Assembly (NCBI GenBank): GCA_026261815.1
Contig: JAMPIT010000856.1
Location: forward strand, 10,214,001 to 10,278,000
DNA: 64,000 nt
Reading direction: 5' to 3'
DNA from: Monarcha castaneiventris obscurior
Lineage: Eukaryota > Chordata > Aves > Passeriformes > Monarchidae
The translations under genes and the position numbers were made by a program. Position 1 is the stretch's first letter. Each line of letters opens with the position of its first letter. The notes under the pieces were generated by a model. That model ran no database searches, was not told the origin of the DNA, and saw only the letters and a list, made by a program, of their open reading frames with translations. Positions 1 through 12,900 of this stretch are shown one piece after another.

Positions 1-323
1 TTAGCTACAATTGATTTGTCACTGGCTGATGTTCCACTGGTGCTCCCTTCAGGGAGGGAAATCACAGCATAGCAGTTACTTGTAAAAACATCTCACTGGG
101 CACTTAAATTTCCTTCTTAATGTTATCAACTGAATTGTATGTAAATTACAATTAACAATATCCGATTAGTAATTTTAAGTGTAACCTATAAAAACAGCAA
201 AACTTTCTCCTTTTGTTCAGATTATAAAACCCAGCCAGATGTCTCTGATTAGGAAAGCTGTTCCATGCTGCTATTTACTCCTTTTTTTCCCCCACGTTGC
301 AGCTAATTACCTGCTGTTCTTAC
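1..323 (-). other. SDK1: SDK1 intron, partial (downstream of the last exon in the window)
   Basis: This is intron sequence following the donor of exon 324-433. It is AT-rich and I recognise no exon, repeat or RNA gene in it. The rest of FN3 domain 5 must be encoded beyond the left edge of the window. Confidence 0.85.
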
Positions 324-433
324 CTGTAATGAGTGTATGGAGTGAGGTTTGGTACCTCCAGCATCTGAGCATCAGGTTCATTCTCCACCTCATGAAGAGT
401 CACCCATTCTTCTTCATCACCCAGCACACCAAC
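324..433 (-). CDS. SDK1: SDK1 exon: FN3 domain 5, second exon (partial domain)
   Basis: This 110-bp exon starts in phase 0 and ends two bases into an Arg codon (phase 2). It encodes a segment starting VGVLGDEEEWVTLHEVENEP and ending PNLTPYTHY, the middle of FN3-5, including the L-x-P-x-T-x-Y core typical of FN3 E/F strands. The acceptor is TTGTACAG and the donor is CAG|GTAAGA. It continues directly from exon 7739-7860, which ends WIVEGQ. The last strand of the domain is not in the window. The segment closely follows human SDK1 as I recall it (GDEEEWVTL is identical), so it is likely constitutive. The reading frame is too short for a stand-alone ORF call; the exon was found by reading the splice sites. 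Confidence 0.94.
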
Positions 434-2664
434 CTGTACAAGGGGAAGATAGGAAGGAATGCAAAGTAGATTATGTACCTATGTAAATATATGAATAAAT
501 ATATATAACCTCTTTTACGATGTGTGTCATCACAGCAGTGGAAGCACAAACGCCGTTAAACACATTTTCCAGTTAATACTAATTTTTATATGACTAGTTA
601 TTTGTAAAGAGAGAACACAGCTAAGTTAGCCAAGTCTCCTTGTACCTGATGAGACTTCACCAGATCCTGTGATAAGATCCATTCCAGAAAAAACACCATG
701 AGAGCGATAATATCCCATTCAATCTTCCTGCCACAATACAAAAGTATCAAGTAGTAATATAAGAGAATGAAAAATAGCCTTGATAATAACTTGCAGGAAC
801 TGATGCATACTAAGTAAGTCTCAATGGAGGCAAAATGCCATGGAAATGAAGACAGAGAAACAAGAACAAAGTCAAAGAACAAAAGTGTTTTAACCTCATC
901 TGCTGCTCTGCACTCAGACCAGACTTTTCCATGGGCAATCCTTTGTATTAATTAATCACAACATGTTGCCCAACATGGGCCCTCAGCCACAGCAGTGCTA
1001 GAAGGGACTAAACACTGATGAGAATTGAGCATTGCTTTCCATGCAGCTTTCTGGAGATTAAATGAAGATGAATCAGGACTTAAAAGGAAGCCAACAGGGA
1101 ATGAGAGAAAAGCCAGAGCCTGACCTGGAAGATACGGCATCTGTGGGCAGGGCTGTGCCTGAGAGCCATGGGAGGAGTGTGGAGAAGGGGAGAAGAGGAG
1201 GGGTGGATAGCCAGGCTTCACTTTGGATGTGCTGAAACCCAGGGGAGCTCAGGCAAGGCCCCTGGAATAGTTCCCTAGCACTGAGCACGTTCCTCTGGTG
1301 TTCCAGCCCTGCCACAAAGGGTGGGTGAAGCCCAATTCCCTTGCCCTGGTATCCACAGCCAGGGGCTGAAGGATGGCAGAGGGTACCTGGGCAGCTCTTC
1401 CCTTCAGGGTCTAGTCAGACTTATTATCCACGAAGACCCCTTATCCCTTTGGAACCTACTGACACTATCTACTCCCACAGGCTGCTGTGGCAACACATTC
1501 CAGAAGCTCACAGCCCACTGTGTAAAGAGCTATTTCCTTTAATCTTTTTAAACAGATCCCTTGCAAGTTCTGTGTACGAGTTACAGCCACAGACGCTGTC
1601 AAACACTCGATAGGCACCACAGCCCAAAGTACCTCGCATACCCCAAGTACTTCAAATAGAAAATTAGGTTTCATTCACTCTTTTCTTTTTTTTTTTTACC
1701 CCCTTCAGGAGAAGCAGCCTGATTTATTTATAGATGTTTTAGTTCTTCGCTCACCCAGGACTTGATGTGCTGCATATTTATGTTTGTGCATGAGGAAACG
1801 ACACAAAGAAAATTAGGCCAGAGAAATAAGTTCTGCATTGCACTGTGGAAAGAAGCCTCTCTGATCTTCCCAGCAGAGCACTGATTCCATGGAGGATGTG
1901 GCTGAGCAGGTCTGGATGGGCCTTTCAGACTTGGTGGTGATCAAGGTCACTGCCACACACTAAACAAGATATAAAGTAGATGGTAGTGAAGGTTGTGGAC
2001 CTTTTAAAATTTCCAGTCCTAACCAAGCTCCATAAATTGTAGTGAAGCCCATGGATGTGGAAGCTGAAGGGAAACAAGTTGAGACAAGTCTGCAGGGTAA
2101 AACAGAACATCCCTAAACTGAACCTGGAGAAGGAAGAGTTGATAAAGACATTTTAAAGAAAGAAAAGCCCAACACAAACAAAGAAAGGATGAGAGGGCTG
2201 AATTCAGTCTTGGAGACAGAGAACACTCTTTATTAAATGAGTCTTCTATTAATACTGTAGGAAGTCTATGGCAAACGCTTATTTTTGCAAATTTTGCACT
2301 TAACAGCATCACCTCCAGGTGCTGCAGTAATTGTATAGCAACAATCCACAGTGCTCTGGAGGCTGCAAATAACTTCCAGTGGTGACTAAGTTGTCTTTTT
2401 TGTATTCTAAGTGAGAGCTTTTTGAAATATTTCTTGCCTGACAAAATAATGAGGAAAAAGTAAAAAAAGAAGGCCCACGGGTTGCAATTGCTGCGCAGAG
2501 CAGGCAGGTCATTAATACACATTAAGGACCACACGGCCCAGCAGGGCTGACATTGACTCAGTAAGACATTTTCTGGTGGGCTGCAAAGGTGGAAACATTA
2601 AGGATCTTGTGCTAGGTCCACGTTGCTCAAAAGAAGTTTCATTTATGTATTTTATATATATGGA

Positions 2665-2733
2665 GGGATGGATGGATGGATGGATGGATGGATGGATGGA
2701 TGGATGGATGGATGGATGGATGGATGGATGGAT
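2665..2733. repeat. (GGAT)n tetranucleotide microsatellite
   Basis: About 17 uninterrupted GGAT units lie in the intron of SDK1, preceded by a short TATATATA run. A perfect array of this length is likely length-polymorphic. No function is implied. Confidence 0.97.
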
Positions 2734-4379
2734 TCTCAGAAGTGACCCTTAAAAGAACACCTTTAGTGATGGACTTTATATTTTTAAGTTCCCCAAAATC
2801 TGCAGCAGATTCCAAGTTTCAGGCTCTGGAAGGAAAAGGAAATTATTTTTGCTGAAACACTCTGATGTCAGATCAGAGGAAACGTATCAGTTTCAAGAAT
2901 CAGAGTACAAAGGGATTCCCACGGGGCAGAAAGAACCACGGGCAGTGGTTGGGATAAAAGAGTCCTTTGAGGGGCAAGAGAGCCCACTCTGAGCCGCTCT
3001 GCAGAACATCAAGTGAAGTTAAAGGCTTCTTTCTTGTAGCTGTTTTTTTGGATAACCATGTATGCACACTTCAGAGCAGGATGGTGTTTGTTGACAGATC
3101 ACACACGCTCGTGGGTGCTTTGTTTTGGGAGGCAGATGAGGCACCAGCTGCTTTTCTGTTACCATCAGCAGAAAAACTCCTCGAGGAACACACTCTGTGC
3201 CTTCCCAGTTCTCTGTGCCACAGAGCCACAGCCCCCAGGGACCCCAGGACTGCCACAATTAAAACACCTCTGTCCCCTGAGACCCTTCACAGAATGCTCG
3301 ATAGCCATCAGCCATCACTGCTCAGCACATATTCATTCCCATCCCTCAGCTGCTCCCAAGGCAATACATCCAATAAAAGGGCATATTCCTTAATTATTGC
3401 AGGAATGAGACAGTATAAAACAATATCAGGAGTGATGTCAGAACCTTTTACTTCCCCATGCATTAGTTTCTCCATTTCTTAAAAGGAAAATGTTACATAT
3501 TTTATAAAATGACTCAACGTTTTCTGATGGAATGCACTGCATGAGCAAAGTTGCAGAATTCTGACTTAAAAAAAACCAAAACAAACCAACCTCAAAAATT
3601 AAAATTTGGAAAGAAAAAATCATTTGTGTAAGGCAGCAATGCCTCCAAAACTTCAGTTAAGAAGTACTAACTGCAGGAAAGGCAAACACAATGTTTCTGT
3701 ACATTATAGAGGTACCCTGTGTCCTACTATAGTTCAAGATGTGTCAGAGTTTTCGTTTTAGAGGTCCATAACTCACACATTTGAAATCGCTTTGGGAGAA
3801 ATTCGGTTCAGGGGATGTCAGCCTGGGTGCAATTTTTTTTCTTGCTAAATCCTTACATTGATTCAGCCATTTTTGATTTAGAGATTGTCAAGGGCATAAA
3901 ACTGTCAGAGTTTCAGACACTTTATTTACCAGCTCCGAAGTGAAAAGGACGCCCAGAGAATCACCTGGTGCAATGGATGAATCCTATCTGGGTCACTGAC
4001 TTCACCCACAAAACCACACAAATTCATGGTTAAAGTTGCAACTTCTTTCCCAACTCACAGCTTTAGAAGGGAACACAGAGATAATACTTTAAAGGTTTTA
4101 GCACTTTGAAACTGCTCCTGCTCGCCATGACATTCATACAAAAGTGACTCTAAAAGCAGCAGAAAGGCTTTAAGCAAAACTCTCTATAACAGCCCGTACG
4201 TCCATGGCTCCAGGAAATGTGACACCCCTTCAGAAATGGCTTTCAGCCATTCTGCAGGTCTTGTGCTGCCTGCAAATAATGTTAAACACCAGCAAAACAC
4301 ACCAGACTGGGCAGAAGTTATCCCAGATTCTGCAATCAGCTCAATGGTGTGCACTGAGCACCCACCAAGGCACAGTCAG

Positions 4380-4434
4380 GATGGGTTGAAACTGGGAGAT
4401 CCTCATCCTTCCAACCCAAACCATTCTATGATCC
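4380..4434 (+). mobile_element. CR1 LINE, short 3' end fragment
   Basis: The stretch ends with CTTCCAACCCAAACCATTCT followed by ATGATCC, the diagnostic avian CR1 3' terminus that normally leads into ATTCTATG repeats. It is preceded by a diverged GATGGGTTGAAACTGGGAGA. It is a severely 5'-truncated dead copy, lying antisense to SDK1. Confidence 0.85.
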
Positions 4435-5186
4435 ATTCATGCACATTTTTCCTGACAAAATCCCAGGAAAAATCCAACACAAGAAAAACAAGAAACTGGA
4501 TTGCAACAGACAGAGAGCGCAAACATGAAACTACATGAACACCAGCAGGGATTTGTAGTCATTCTTGGATGAAAATTGCCAAAAAAAGTCTGCAACCTAT
4601 GCTCTAACTGCATCTGAGAGGACAGGATGGCTGGAAGGATTCACTGATTTTTTTTTCTTTGTGGAAGAACAAGTTATCTGTGAGTGTCAATGCCACAAGG
4701 CAGGGGGACTGCTGGTCCCTCTAAACAAGTGTCAGTGGAACCTTTATATTACATTTGAGCCTCTTTCCTTTAGATTATGCTGTATGTAACAGAAAAAAAA
4801 GTTAGAAGTATTTTTTAATCGGCATTGGTACATTTTTGCAGTTCTCTGTTTGGAAATCCAGTTTCCTCCAGTCCTGAGTCTAGACAAAAAAGATGGAAAA
4901 GAAACAATCTAGTGATTTTGAAAAAATCCCTTCAAAAGTACAGAATGTACCTTCACTAGAAACACAGAAATGGGATTTTTAACGCTTGATATTTCAGTAT
5001 CTACCAACACTAAATTCTTAAAGACTTGATCTCTCATGTTCATTGACATAATTGAGAATTAGTTCCACAGTGCCTCCCATGAATTTACACCCAGGCACAA
5101 AAAGCAGAAACCAAGGCCAGATGCACAAAATTTCACGTCAGCTGGAATTCCCAGCTGTGTTTCTCATCCAAATTGTTCATGAAGTA

Positions 5187-6026
5187 TCAGACTTCAAAAA
5201 TGGCTCTCAGCCAAACTGGAGCACTTGGAACATTTTCTAGACCTGCCCTCACCAAGGAAGCTTTCTGCCAAATAAAGGAACAAAGAAGAAAAACACGTTG
5301 GTGGCAGGTTGGTTGTGTTTGTGAATACAAAACAGCTAAATTTTGTCTGTAAGGAGTCAGACATTGAGAGTGAAAGGTAAATTCCCAGCAGAGATGGAGG
5401 AGAAGACTCTGAATATCAAGGATGTCCAAAACAAAGGTGTTGCCCAGCTTACAGAGGGGGAGGGACACAGATGAAGTGCCCAACTTACAGATTAGTGTTT
5501 TATAGCTAAATGTCATCCTATCCCTTGGCAATACCATCAGCTTTAAAATCAAAGTGTGCAAAACCAAAGTGGCTTTTAATTTAATGCCAAGGCAGGAAAC
5601 ACTTAACCCTGCTATTAAAAGTTGTACATGGGTCAGTGAATGAAAGATCCAGAAGGACAAAAACCCTCCCTCCATTTCAGTATTGTGCAACCACTGCCCT
5701 TCAATCCAACACAGTCCTAGGGAGCAATTTTGGTTGTCCATGCTAAAATACAGCAGCCTGCATCCCAGCATGGACAAATCCCAGCTGAGAACAGACCACA
5801 TGAAAGTCAGAAATGGAGACTGGGGTGTCCTGGCAGCAAAAAACAATTTTGCAAAAGCTTTTGTCTCTTTGAAAGGTGGGTAGGTCCAAGGCAGCTTGGA
5901 TCCAAGTGGAGACAGAGGCATTGCTGCCCTTATCTCTGCTCCCATTGCCATGTTCACACCCTCTCCCCTTACGATGATGTTCTGATCACACACGGCCTGT
6001 GCAGAGCTGATCCGTCTGAAACTCAT
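5187..6026 (-). other. Unassigned 279-codon open reading frame in an SDK1 intron
   Basis: This is an uninterrupted minus-strand frame from ATG to stop, in the same sense as SDK1. The predicted product starts MSFRRISSAQAV and is rich in Leu, Ser and Cys with several hydrophobic stretches. I recognise no domain, signal peptide pattern or family. The frame has no credible SDK1 role because flanking FN3-5 exons join in phase without it. It is the longest open frame in the window, longer than I would expect by chance in AT-rich intron DNA, but nothing in its composition looks clearly coding. Most likely it is a chance frame; a lineage-specific transcript or an old retroelement remnant are alternatives. 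Confidence 0.2.
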
Positions 6027-7738
6027 TTGTTCTTGGCTGGATCAAAGTTCCAGCAGCTCTGGGTCTCATCCTGTGTCAGTGCACACAGAAGGCAGCAGGA
6101 GGAAAAGTCTTGGTAGAGTGGGATGGGGAGAGGGAACTGGAGCAGGACAATGAGAGCTCTGCTTTAGATTGGCTGAAAGTGCTGTGAAATTGCACTTTCA
6201 GAGAGAAGGAGTTTGAGAGGAGTGCTGGCAGACAGGGGCTGGGAACAAAGGATTATATGCAGCTGTCATCCTGGAAACAGGATTTGCTATATCCTTAAGG
6301 ACTCACCGATTTCTCTGCATACCTGAACTGATTTTCATTAATCAGGTGAGCAAGAATTTTTATTTTTTCCTGAAATCCACTAGGAGCAACATTTTGTGTT
6401 GTGTTAAAGTTGAGCAGTGAGGTGTGGTGCAGGAGAAACTTGCAGGGTTGCTGTGGTTGAAAGGACTGCCCAGATTCCACAAGGACTTGGCCATGCTCCT
6501 TCCCCAAAAGGAGCAAATAATTCCTGGATCTATCAGAACCAAGAACCCCTGGACTTTTCTAGCAACTCTAGAGATATGGGTGAGGGTTTGTGAACAAGAA
6601 AGACCCTCCCTTCCCTCCCTGCACACCGAGGACTGCTCAAACCTCTGTTTGTACCCAGGGCTTTTCAAGGATGCAGATGAACTTCACGGTAATTATCACT
6701 GCAGTTTTAAAGCATTCAAATTTGCTTCACTTCAGTAGCATTCTGCAACTCACTGAATTAACAAATTCTGAGCAACATCAGTGTGGTGCTCCAGCAGGAA
6801 AATGCTCCTCAGAATGTGCTAAGCCACCATATTATTGGATTTTGGTGTTTAATTCTGTAATATGCCATAATGTGTATATAAATGGCAAAAAATGTACCAA
6901 CTTGTTCACAACAATCTCATTACCAAGTGAAGTGATTGTATCAACATGTCTAAGTGGTGACGGTGATTTAAGAAGTCCAACATTTGGTCTTAAAAACAGA
7001 TTGTATTATTTATAAAGATCTGTGGGTGGAAAGGAAGAAGCAAAGCTCATCTGTCAGGAGAACAAATGAGGAACATATAACTCCTCCAAGGCACAATGAC
7101 AGCAGAAAGAGGGATATTGTTTAAAGCTGATGAAGAAGAGAATTCATCCTATTCATATCTAGAGGCCTGGATAGAAAACCTTGGTATATTCCATTACAAG
7201 ATAGAAAAATACACTCAATCTCATGAATAATGGTATTTTTACTGTTCAGTGCAATTCCTCCTATACTCTGAATCTCTGAGATAATAATTCCAAACTTTTG
7301 AAAAGACACCTCACAGAACATAAACACAAGCTTCAAATCCTTTTTAAAATAGATGGATGGACTAAAGCTCTGCTGTGTGTGCTGTTTATGGTGTACGTGG
7401 TGTTCTCTGAACATAAAAACCCATGTGAATTATTTAAGGATAAGCATTCTCACACAATATATATATGTATTACATAACACATTTTTCTCTTGTTCTTCTG
7501 GAGAGAAGTCCCAGCATTCACCTGACCCTTTTCTCTCTGACTGACACGGACATCTCTGAGTCTCTCAAATCCCCCTGCATCCCAACCTTCCCAGGACCCC
7601 TGCACAGCTGCCCCAGGCCATTTACAGAGGAGCTCTGACCCAAAGTAGCAGAACCTGAAATCCCAAGAGGAATTCATTAGGTTAGACTCTTTTTACCCCC
7701 TCAGAAACTTCATTATGATAATTTTGTCAGGGACATAC

Positions 7739-7860
7739 CTGGCCTTCCACTATCCACTTGGAGATGGAGGTTTTGCCATCGTATCCTGGGCGGAATTGAA
7801 GCGTGGCAGACCGAGGGCTGATGTTGGAAATCACCAGGTTGGTTGGAGCACCTGGAAGTT
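7739..7860 (-). CDS. SDK1: SDK1 exon: FN3 domain 5, first exon
   Basis: This 122-bp exon enters with two bases that complete a Glu codon (phase 1) and leaves in phase 0 after Gln. It encodes [20 protein letters not shown] and then [20 protein letters not shown], the A to C' strands of FN3-5, with the Pro-rich start typical of a new FN3 module and the Trp of the hydrophobic core. NIS is a potential N-glycosylation site. The acceptor is TTCTCCAG|AAC and the donor is CAG|GTATGT. The stretch [11 protein letters not shown] is nearly invariant in Sidekicks, which makes family assignment safe. Confidence 0.96.
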
Positions 7861-9722
7861 CTGGAGAAGCAGAAAAGTAAATGAGAGATAGAAACACTCT
7901 TTGTCCAGGAGTCAGTAACACAAGCTGACATTCATTTTCCGACATAAAAGCACAGAGAAAAGGGCCCTATTTGCCCCAGTTGTGGTTATTTTTATTTTTA
8001 GTAGAGTATAACACACAGCATTACTATTTCTGCTGCTCTGAGCATGCACCACATTTTTACAGATCAAATGAGGAAAGAAAGAGCCCAGCTCCAGAATTAC
8101 AGGTACTATTTTAGAGAAGCTTCCCAATGAACAAACCCTGATGGCCCTGGGGGGAAGGCACTTCCCAGCTCCAGGTCTGCCAAGTCACCTAATTCCACTG
8201 CACTTCTGTTTCCCCGGAATTGAATGACAATACTTTTTATTTACTTCTTAGAGAACATACAACAGGAAAAGACTTGAAGTTTTGGGTAGAGTATTTATAT
8301 TGGCCCCTAATATCTGGGTTTTCCCAGGGCATTTCTGATGCCTGATTAAAGTAGATATTTTTTTTTCGAATCCTGTAGCAAATAAAGAGGGCAACCTCCT
8401 ACGAGGAAAAACCTGCAGCCCCAATCAGATCTTTGCCTCCCATCAGTCAAGATTATACTGGCATTTACATTTTTAATATCATCTGAATTAACAACAAAAC
8501 CAAGTCCAGGGAAGAGATTAAATATAGTGTTTAGAATAAATTCCCCATAGTTACCTGCATTTATAACAAATGGAAATAACTACTATAATCAGTAATTATC
8601 TAGTGGAAGGTATCCCTGACTGCCGCAGGGGGTTGGAAATAAATTATCTTTCGGGTCCCTTCCAACCCAAACCATTCTGTAATTTTATGATAATGCTGCA
8701 CTCTGTGCAACTGCAACAGGCCAAAAATGGGCAGGTTTTTGGCATATATTTCAAGTATGCACAAATACCCAGTATTTCTTGGTTCTTACTTCACATTTGT
8801 GGGAATCACGATCGATAACCCAACCCTGCCCAAGTGGGATAATGCTGTTATCTGGCAGGCATCCTGCCATCAGATATCATGGCATTGATCCAGTCTACAG
8901 CTTGTCACAATTATCTGTGGTTAGGGAAAAGAAGGGCAAACATACCTCAGGACATACAGAAAAGTTCAAAAATGCTAGAGAAAGAAAAACTGGATTCCCT
9001 CAGTGATGAACAATAACTGCTCCACTTTGGGAAATTCTACTTCTATAACCTCTGTACTAACTGCAACTGCTTGTTTGAGGTATGAATTGGCTGTTTAGTT
9101 TGCTTTCTATACTGGGGGGGTGGAGGGTAGAATTTTAAAAACAACATGTAAAAAGGGTAAATATACAGGTGCCCAAATGGTAATTCAGACAATGTGGGAC
9201 AGAACTGCCTCTTCCCAAATCTTTTTTCAGGCCACAACCTCAAATTCTTGTAAATAAGATTTTAGTTTCCCTGTACAAGTGAAACACTCATAGTTGACAT
9301 AAGCTGTATTACTTCCACATGGAAAATCCTTTTCCTTTTAATATCACCCAAACTTTATTTCTTGCCCCAAAGCAACACTTTTTGAATTGATTCAGGCTTC
9401 ATTCTGATGTCACTTTGTAAATGTCAAGAGATTCTGTGTTGTATCCACTTTATTACTTTGTCCATTCCATTGCCGTACCTACAACTCCTTTTGTATTTGT
9501 GTTAAACATCCTCAACTTCCTGGAAATTTCAAACTGCAAATGCCTTCACGTTAACGTTTCAGTCTGTTCCAAAAATTAAATCTAAATTACGCGGCAAAGA
9601 ATTCCGGTGCTTTACAAATAAAATCATTTTTATTATTGCTGAACTGAAGTAACCTGCGACCTTTGGAACACAGAAACATGAAGAACCAACACATTTTCTT
9701 TGTTTCCTGCAGCTTCACCAAC
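7861..9722 (-). other. SDK1: SDK1 intron (1862 bp) between FN3-4 and FN3-5
   Basis: This phase-1 intron lies at a domain boundary. It contains a plus-strand CR1 3' end at 8601-8692. The rest is AT-rich with no recognised coding or RNA feature. Confidence 0.85.
8601..8692 (+). mobile_element. CR1 LINE 3' end fragment
   Basis: The order TAGTGGAAGG, TATCCCTGACTGC, GGGGGTTGGAA, then GGTCCCTTCCAACCCAAACC and ATTCTGTAATTTTATGAT follows the avian CR1 3' UTR. About 90 bp remain; the 5' part is missing. It is antisense to SDK1 and not capable of movement. Confidence 0.93.
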
Positions 9723-9914
9723 CTGGGGGCACTCCAGAGGAGATGGTGGAGGAGGTGACCCAGCCGCTGCCCTGGGCGGTGACGGCCGCCACCTCGATGG
9801 TGTAGGTGGTGAGGGACGACAGCCCCGTGATCTTGTACTCCAGGGTGCTGTTGGACAGGGTGCGGGCCAGGCGGGACTCGTTCCTGCCATACACCTCCCA
9901 GGAGATCTGGTACC
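9723..9914 (-). CDS. SDK1: SDK1 exon: FN3 domain 4, second exon
   Basis: This 192-bp exon is phase 1 on both sides and contributes 63 whole codons. It begins [20 protein letters not shown] and ends TISSGVPP, covering the C' to G strands of FN3-4, with the conserved [20 protein letters not shown] segment (Tyr corner and G strand). NES and NST are potential glycosylation sites. The acceptor is TTTTGCAG|GG. The donor is CAG|GTTGGT, off consensus at +3. The exon is clearly more GC-rich than its surrounding introns. YGRN is one of the features that favours SDK1 over SDK2. Confidence 0.96.
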
Positions 9915-12900
9915 CTGCAAAACACATCACCCACACGTCAGGCAGACACAGCTCTCCTGCCAAGGCCCAGCTCTACAATGACCCAGAGGATTCCTGCGCG
10001 TGCTTGTGGGCAGTGGTGGGTCCTTGTTCCTTGTGCCATTCCTTGTGGTTGCTTCTATAAGTAGAAAAAAAGCCCTCCTTGAAGTAAACACCAGCTAAAA
10101 TACCCAAGTGTTTTTTAAATATTATTTCCAATAAACAGTTGATGCAGGTGCCCCATGGGGTACGTCCCTATCAGGAGAACACGAGGTCTCAACTGTCTTT
10201 TTTTTCCTGAGCTCTCTATGAAATGGCCTGGAAACCTGGGGATAACCTGACGGAAAGGTGGACTTTCATTCTGTGAACTCTACAAAGCAAACAGGAAGAA
10301 ACACTGGAAAAGATAACATCTACTGGAACACCTGATTAAAAATCTCCATGTGCTTAGTAGGGCTTCTCCCTTTGCAGGCTCAAGTAACCTTCACTGCTGC
10401 CTGTCTAGAAATGCTTAGAAATCTGACAATAAAAATCAGGCAGGAACATTGTGGGAATCTTCTAGGAACTGAAAAACCTCTACTCCCCACCGCTTGTTCC
10501 TTGCAGAAATCCTTCAGCAGGGTGAATCATTATCCTTTCTTTCAAAACCATCTTGGAGCCAATGCATTGTCCAAAGCTGCGCTTGCCCTGACCTCCATAT
10601 TATTCTTCTATCACAACCAGGCTTTCCTTTTTATCTCTTTGATAACCACTTGCCTTCCAAGAACTTTTGAAACTTTCCACTGTCTGATTTGCTCAATTTT
10701 ACCTCCAAATCTGCTTGTCCTCCTCCTGCCCAGTCCCACTTTATTCTCATTTGAACCCGTGTGAACCTCACTGTGCCAGTCCCCAGAGAGCGTGTCTGAA
10801 AAGTTTGCTTGATTGCCGCTTTCTTTGTGATTTGACTCAGAGGGTGAAAAAAAAAAAAAATACACATAGCTCTTGAATGCCTGTGAAATTTGAAGTGAGT
10901 GAAAAGGACTAACAGAAAGGAATCCCACTGAGTGAACCATGCACAAGGCAAACTGGCTAGAGAAACTCCCTACTGGGCTCCTGTTCCCATCATCTAAGAT
11001 GAGGAATTCAGAGCAGTTGGAGCCAGTTGGAGGGCTTGAGGGTTTGGGGTTTTTTTTTCAAATTTTTAAAAATAAAAAGACATGATAAGCTGATTAACAT
11101 ACATGAATTGACGTAGCAATATCCCTCATGGTATTAATCATCAAGAAAGCATCATCTCATGAGCCAAAAGCATGGTGAGACAAATATTTCTGCAAGAGTC
11201 AGAGAGGTGTGAGACGTTCTCTGTCCTCTCTTGTGAGCTGCTATCACTGACAGGGATTCATCTTAACTTGATTTTGCATGAAAATGGGCTCAGTTGCTCA
11301 CACAGTCACTAATTATGTTTCAGGTGAGGGGGCAGTGATAAAGGGAGGTGATGCTTCAACAATTCCAGTTCCACAAATGCTCCTCTGACTTTGCTCTGCA
11401 AAGGGGGTGGGGAAAAACTCCTGAACGCTCATCTGGAACTGGTTTTAAATAAGAGTCTGAGTGGGAATTAATTAACTCAGTAATTTACCGGTGTCTTAGA
11501 AACACTGTGGTGTTTTGATGCTCTCTGAAAAGGCTTAAGAGCCATTTGCCAGACCAGAGTTGATGCAGCACAGACAGGATTGTAATCTGTAGGAAGATGC
11601 TGACAAAATTTAAGGGCTCTGTTGCCTGAATTAACAGAGGATGGGCAGAAAGGTGGGGGCTGACTGTCCCCTGCATTTGATACTCAGTGAAGAGACACGA
11701 AGGAGCTGCAAGCAGAAGGACCATCACAAACACTCTTTTCTTTCACTAGCTGTGGGTCCAGTCTGTTCCAGACAATAAATAACCAGAGGAAGATAAGCAG
11801 GGGACTTTTAATGCTCCCTCTATCCATTTGTTGCTTACAGACAATAGAAAGTGTCATTCAGCATGCACCAGACAATCTTCAGTGATTGAGATATCTCCTC
11901 TCCCATCTGGATAAGCTTAGGTTATACATCAAATGTTGGTGATTATTCTTTGGACATTTTATCTCTTCTCCCTTGTGACCACAGGATGAGACCCAGCTTT
12001 CCCACCCATTAGGCACATAGTCCCTGTGTATTTATTTTCTGAAAAAAAAAAAACCAATGCTCACCAGGAAAAATATCCTGAGTTTCTGTGTAAATTGAAG
12101 AAAAGGCAAAGAGGCAGTATTTACTGTCGGGGATTTCAGTCCCAGATGTATAGCTAAATTCCAGTCATATAAAAGATGAGAACAGAAAATCTGTACATAC
12201 ACAGCGAGCAGCACAACGCCAAACGCAATCAGGCATAACAAAAACAGAGGGAAAAAAAAGTGCTGAAGGAAAGGAACAAGCACTGCAGCCCCAAGTAGCA
12301 CTTCAGCCACCCTGAGAGGCAGATGGGCAGGACTCGGGGCCATGTGGCTGGTGAGAGCACACTCGCTGTGTTCCAGATGCACTCCCTGTGTTCCAGAGCC
12401 ATCCCTGCCAGAAATGTGCGTGGGGAGCGCAGCCGGATTTTCCAGAGGGTTTCCTCTGGCTCCGATGTGAGCGAGGACAGGGAAGCTGCCACAGATCCCT
12501 CCCCCACGCTCTGGCACTCCACAAGACGCTGCCCAACGGGAACTAATGACCAGAGGAGTTTCAGAAATAATTTTCTGTTGATGCGGAGTAAATTCTCTAC
12601 ACGAGAGCACTACACCCAATCACAAACTGTCCGTCCACATCCAGATCCTCATAAATCAATGTTTGCTGAGGGAACGAGGAAGATACTGAGATTTACAGCA
12701 AGAGTAATGGGCAATTTCCCAGAGCAGGTTGGCTGCCAGGCACCCACTCCGTGCTTCCCTCCTCCCAGTGCCCGTACAGGGAGCAAGAAGGTCCAGTGAA
12801 GACATCAGTGAGCAGAAATGATGAATAATTGCCTCCCTGAGCACACGGATCTCCAAGTAGCCCTCTCTAAATCTTTGAGGTGCTTAGGGCATGAGCAATT

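Larger units (their letters stand above)
434..7738 (-). other. SDK1: SDK1 intron (7305 bp) within FN3 domain 5
   Basis: This phase-0 intron separates the first and second FN3-5 exons. It contains a (GGAT)n microsatellite at 2665-2733, a plus-strand CR1 3' end near 4380-4434, and a long minus-strand open frame at 5187-6026 that I cannot assign. Elsewhere it is unremarkable AT-rich sequence with no second gene that I recognise. Confidence 0.85.

Noticed and set aside
2019..2534. 171-codon minus-strand frame
   Set aside because: No family resemblance and no splice context; treated as chance in intron DNA.
9587..10060. Several overlapping open frames on both strands
   Set aside because: They are shadows of the GC-rich SDK1 exon 9723-9914; only one frame matches FN3-4 and joins its neighbours in phase.
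12032..12619. 195-codon minus-strand frame
   Set aside because: Length is within chance for the window, composition is not coding-like, and it is not in phase with SDK1 exons.
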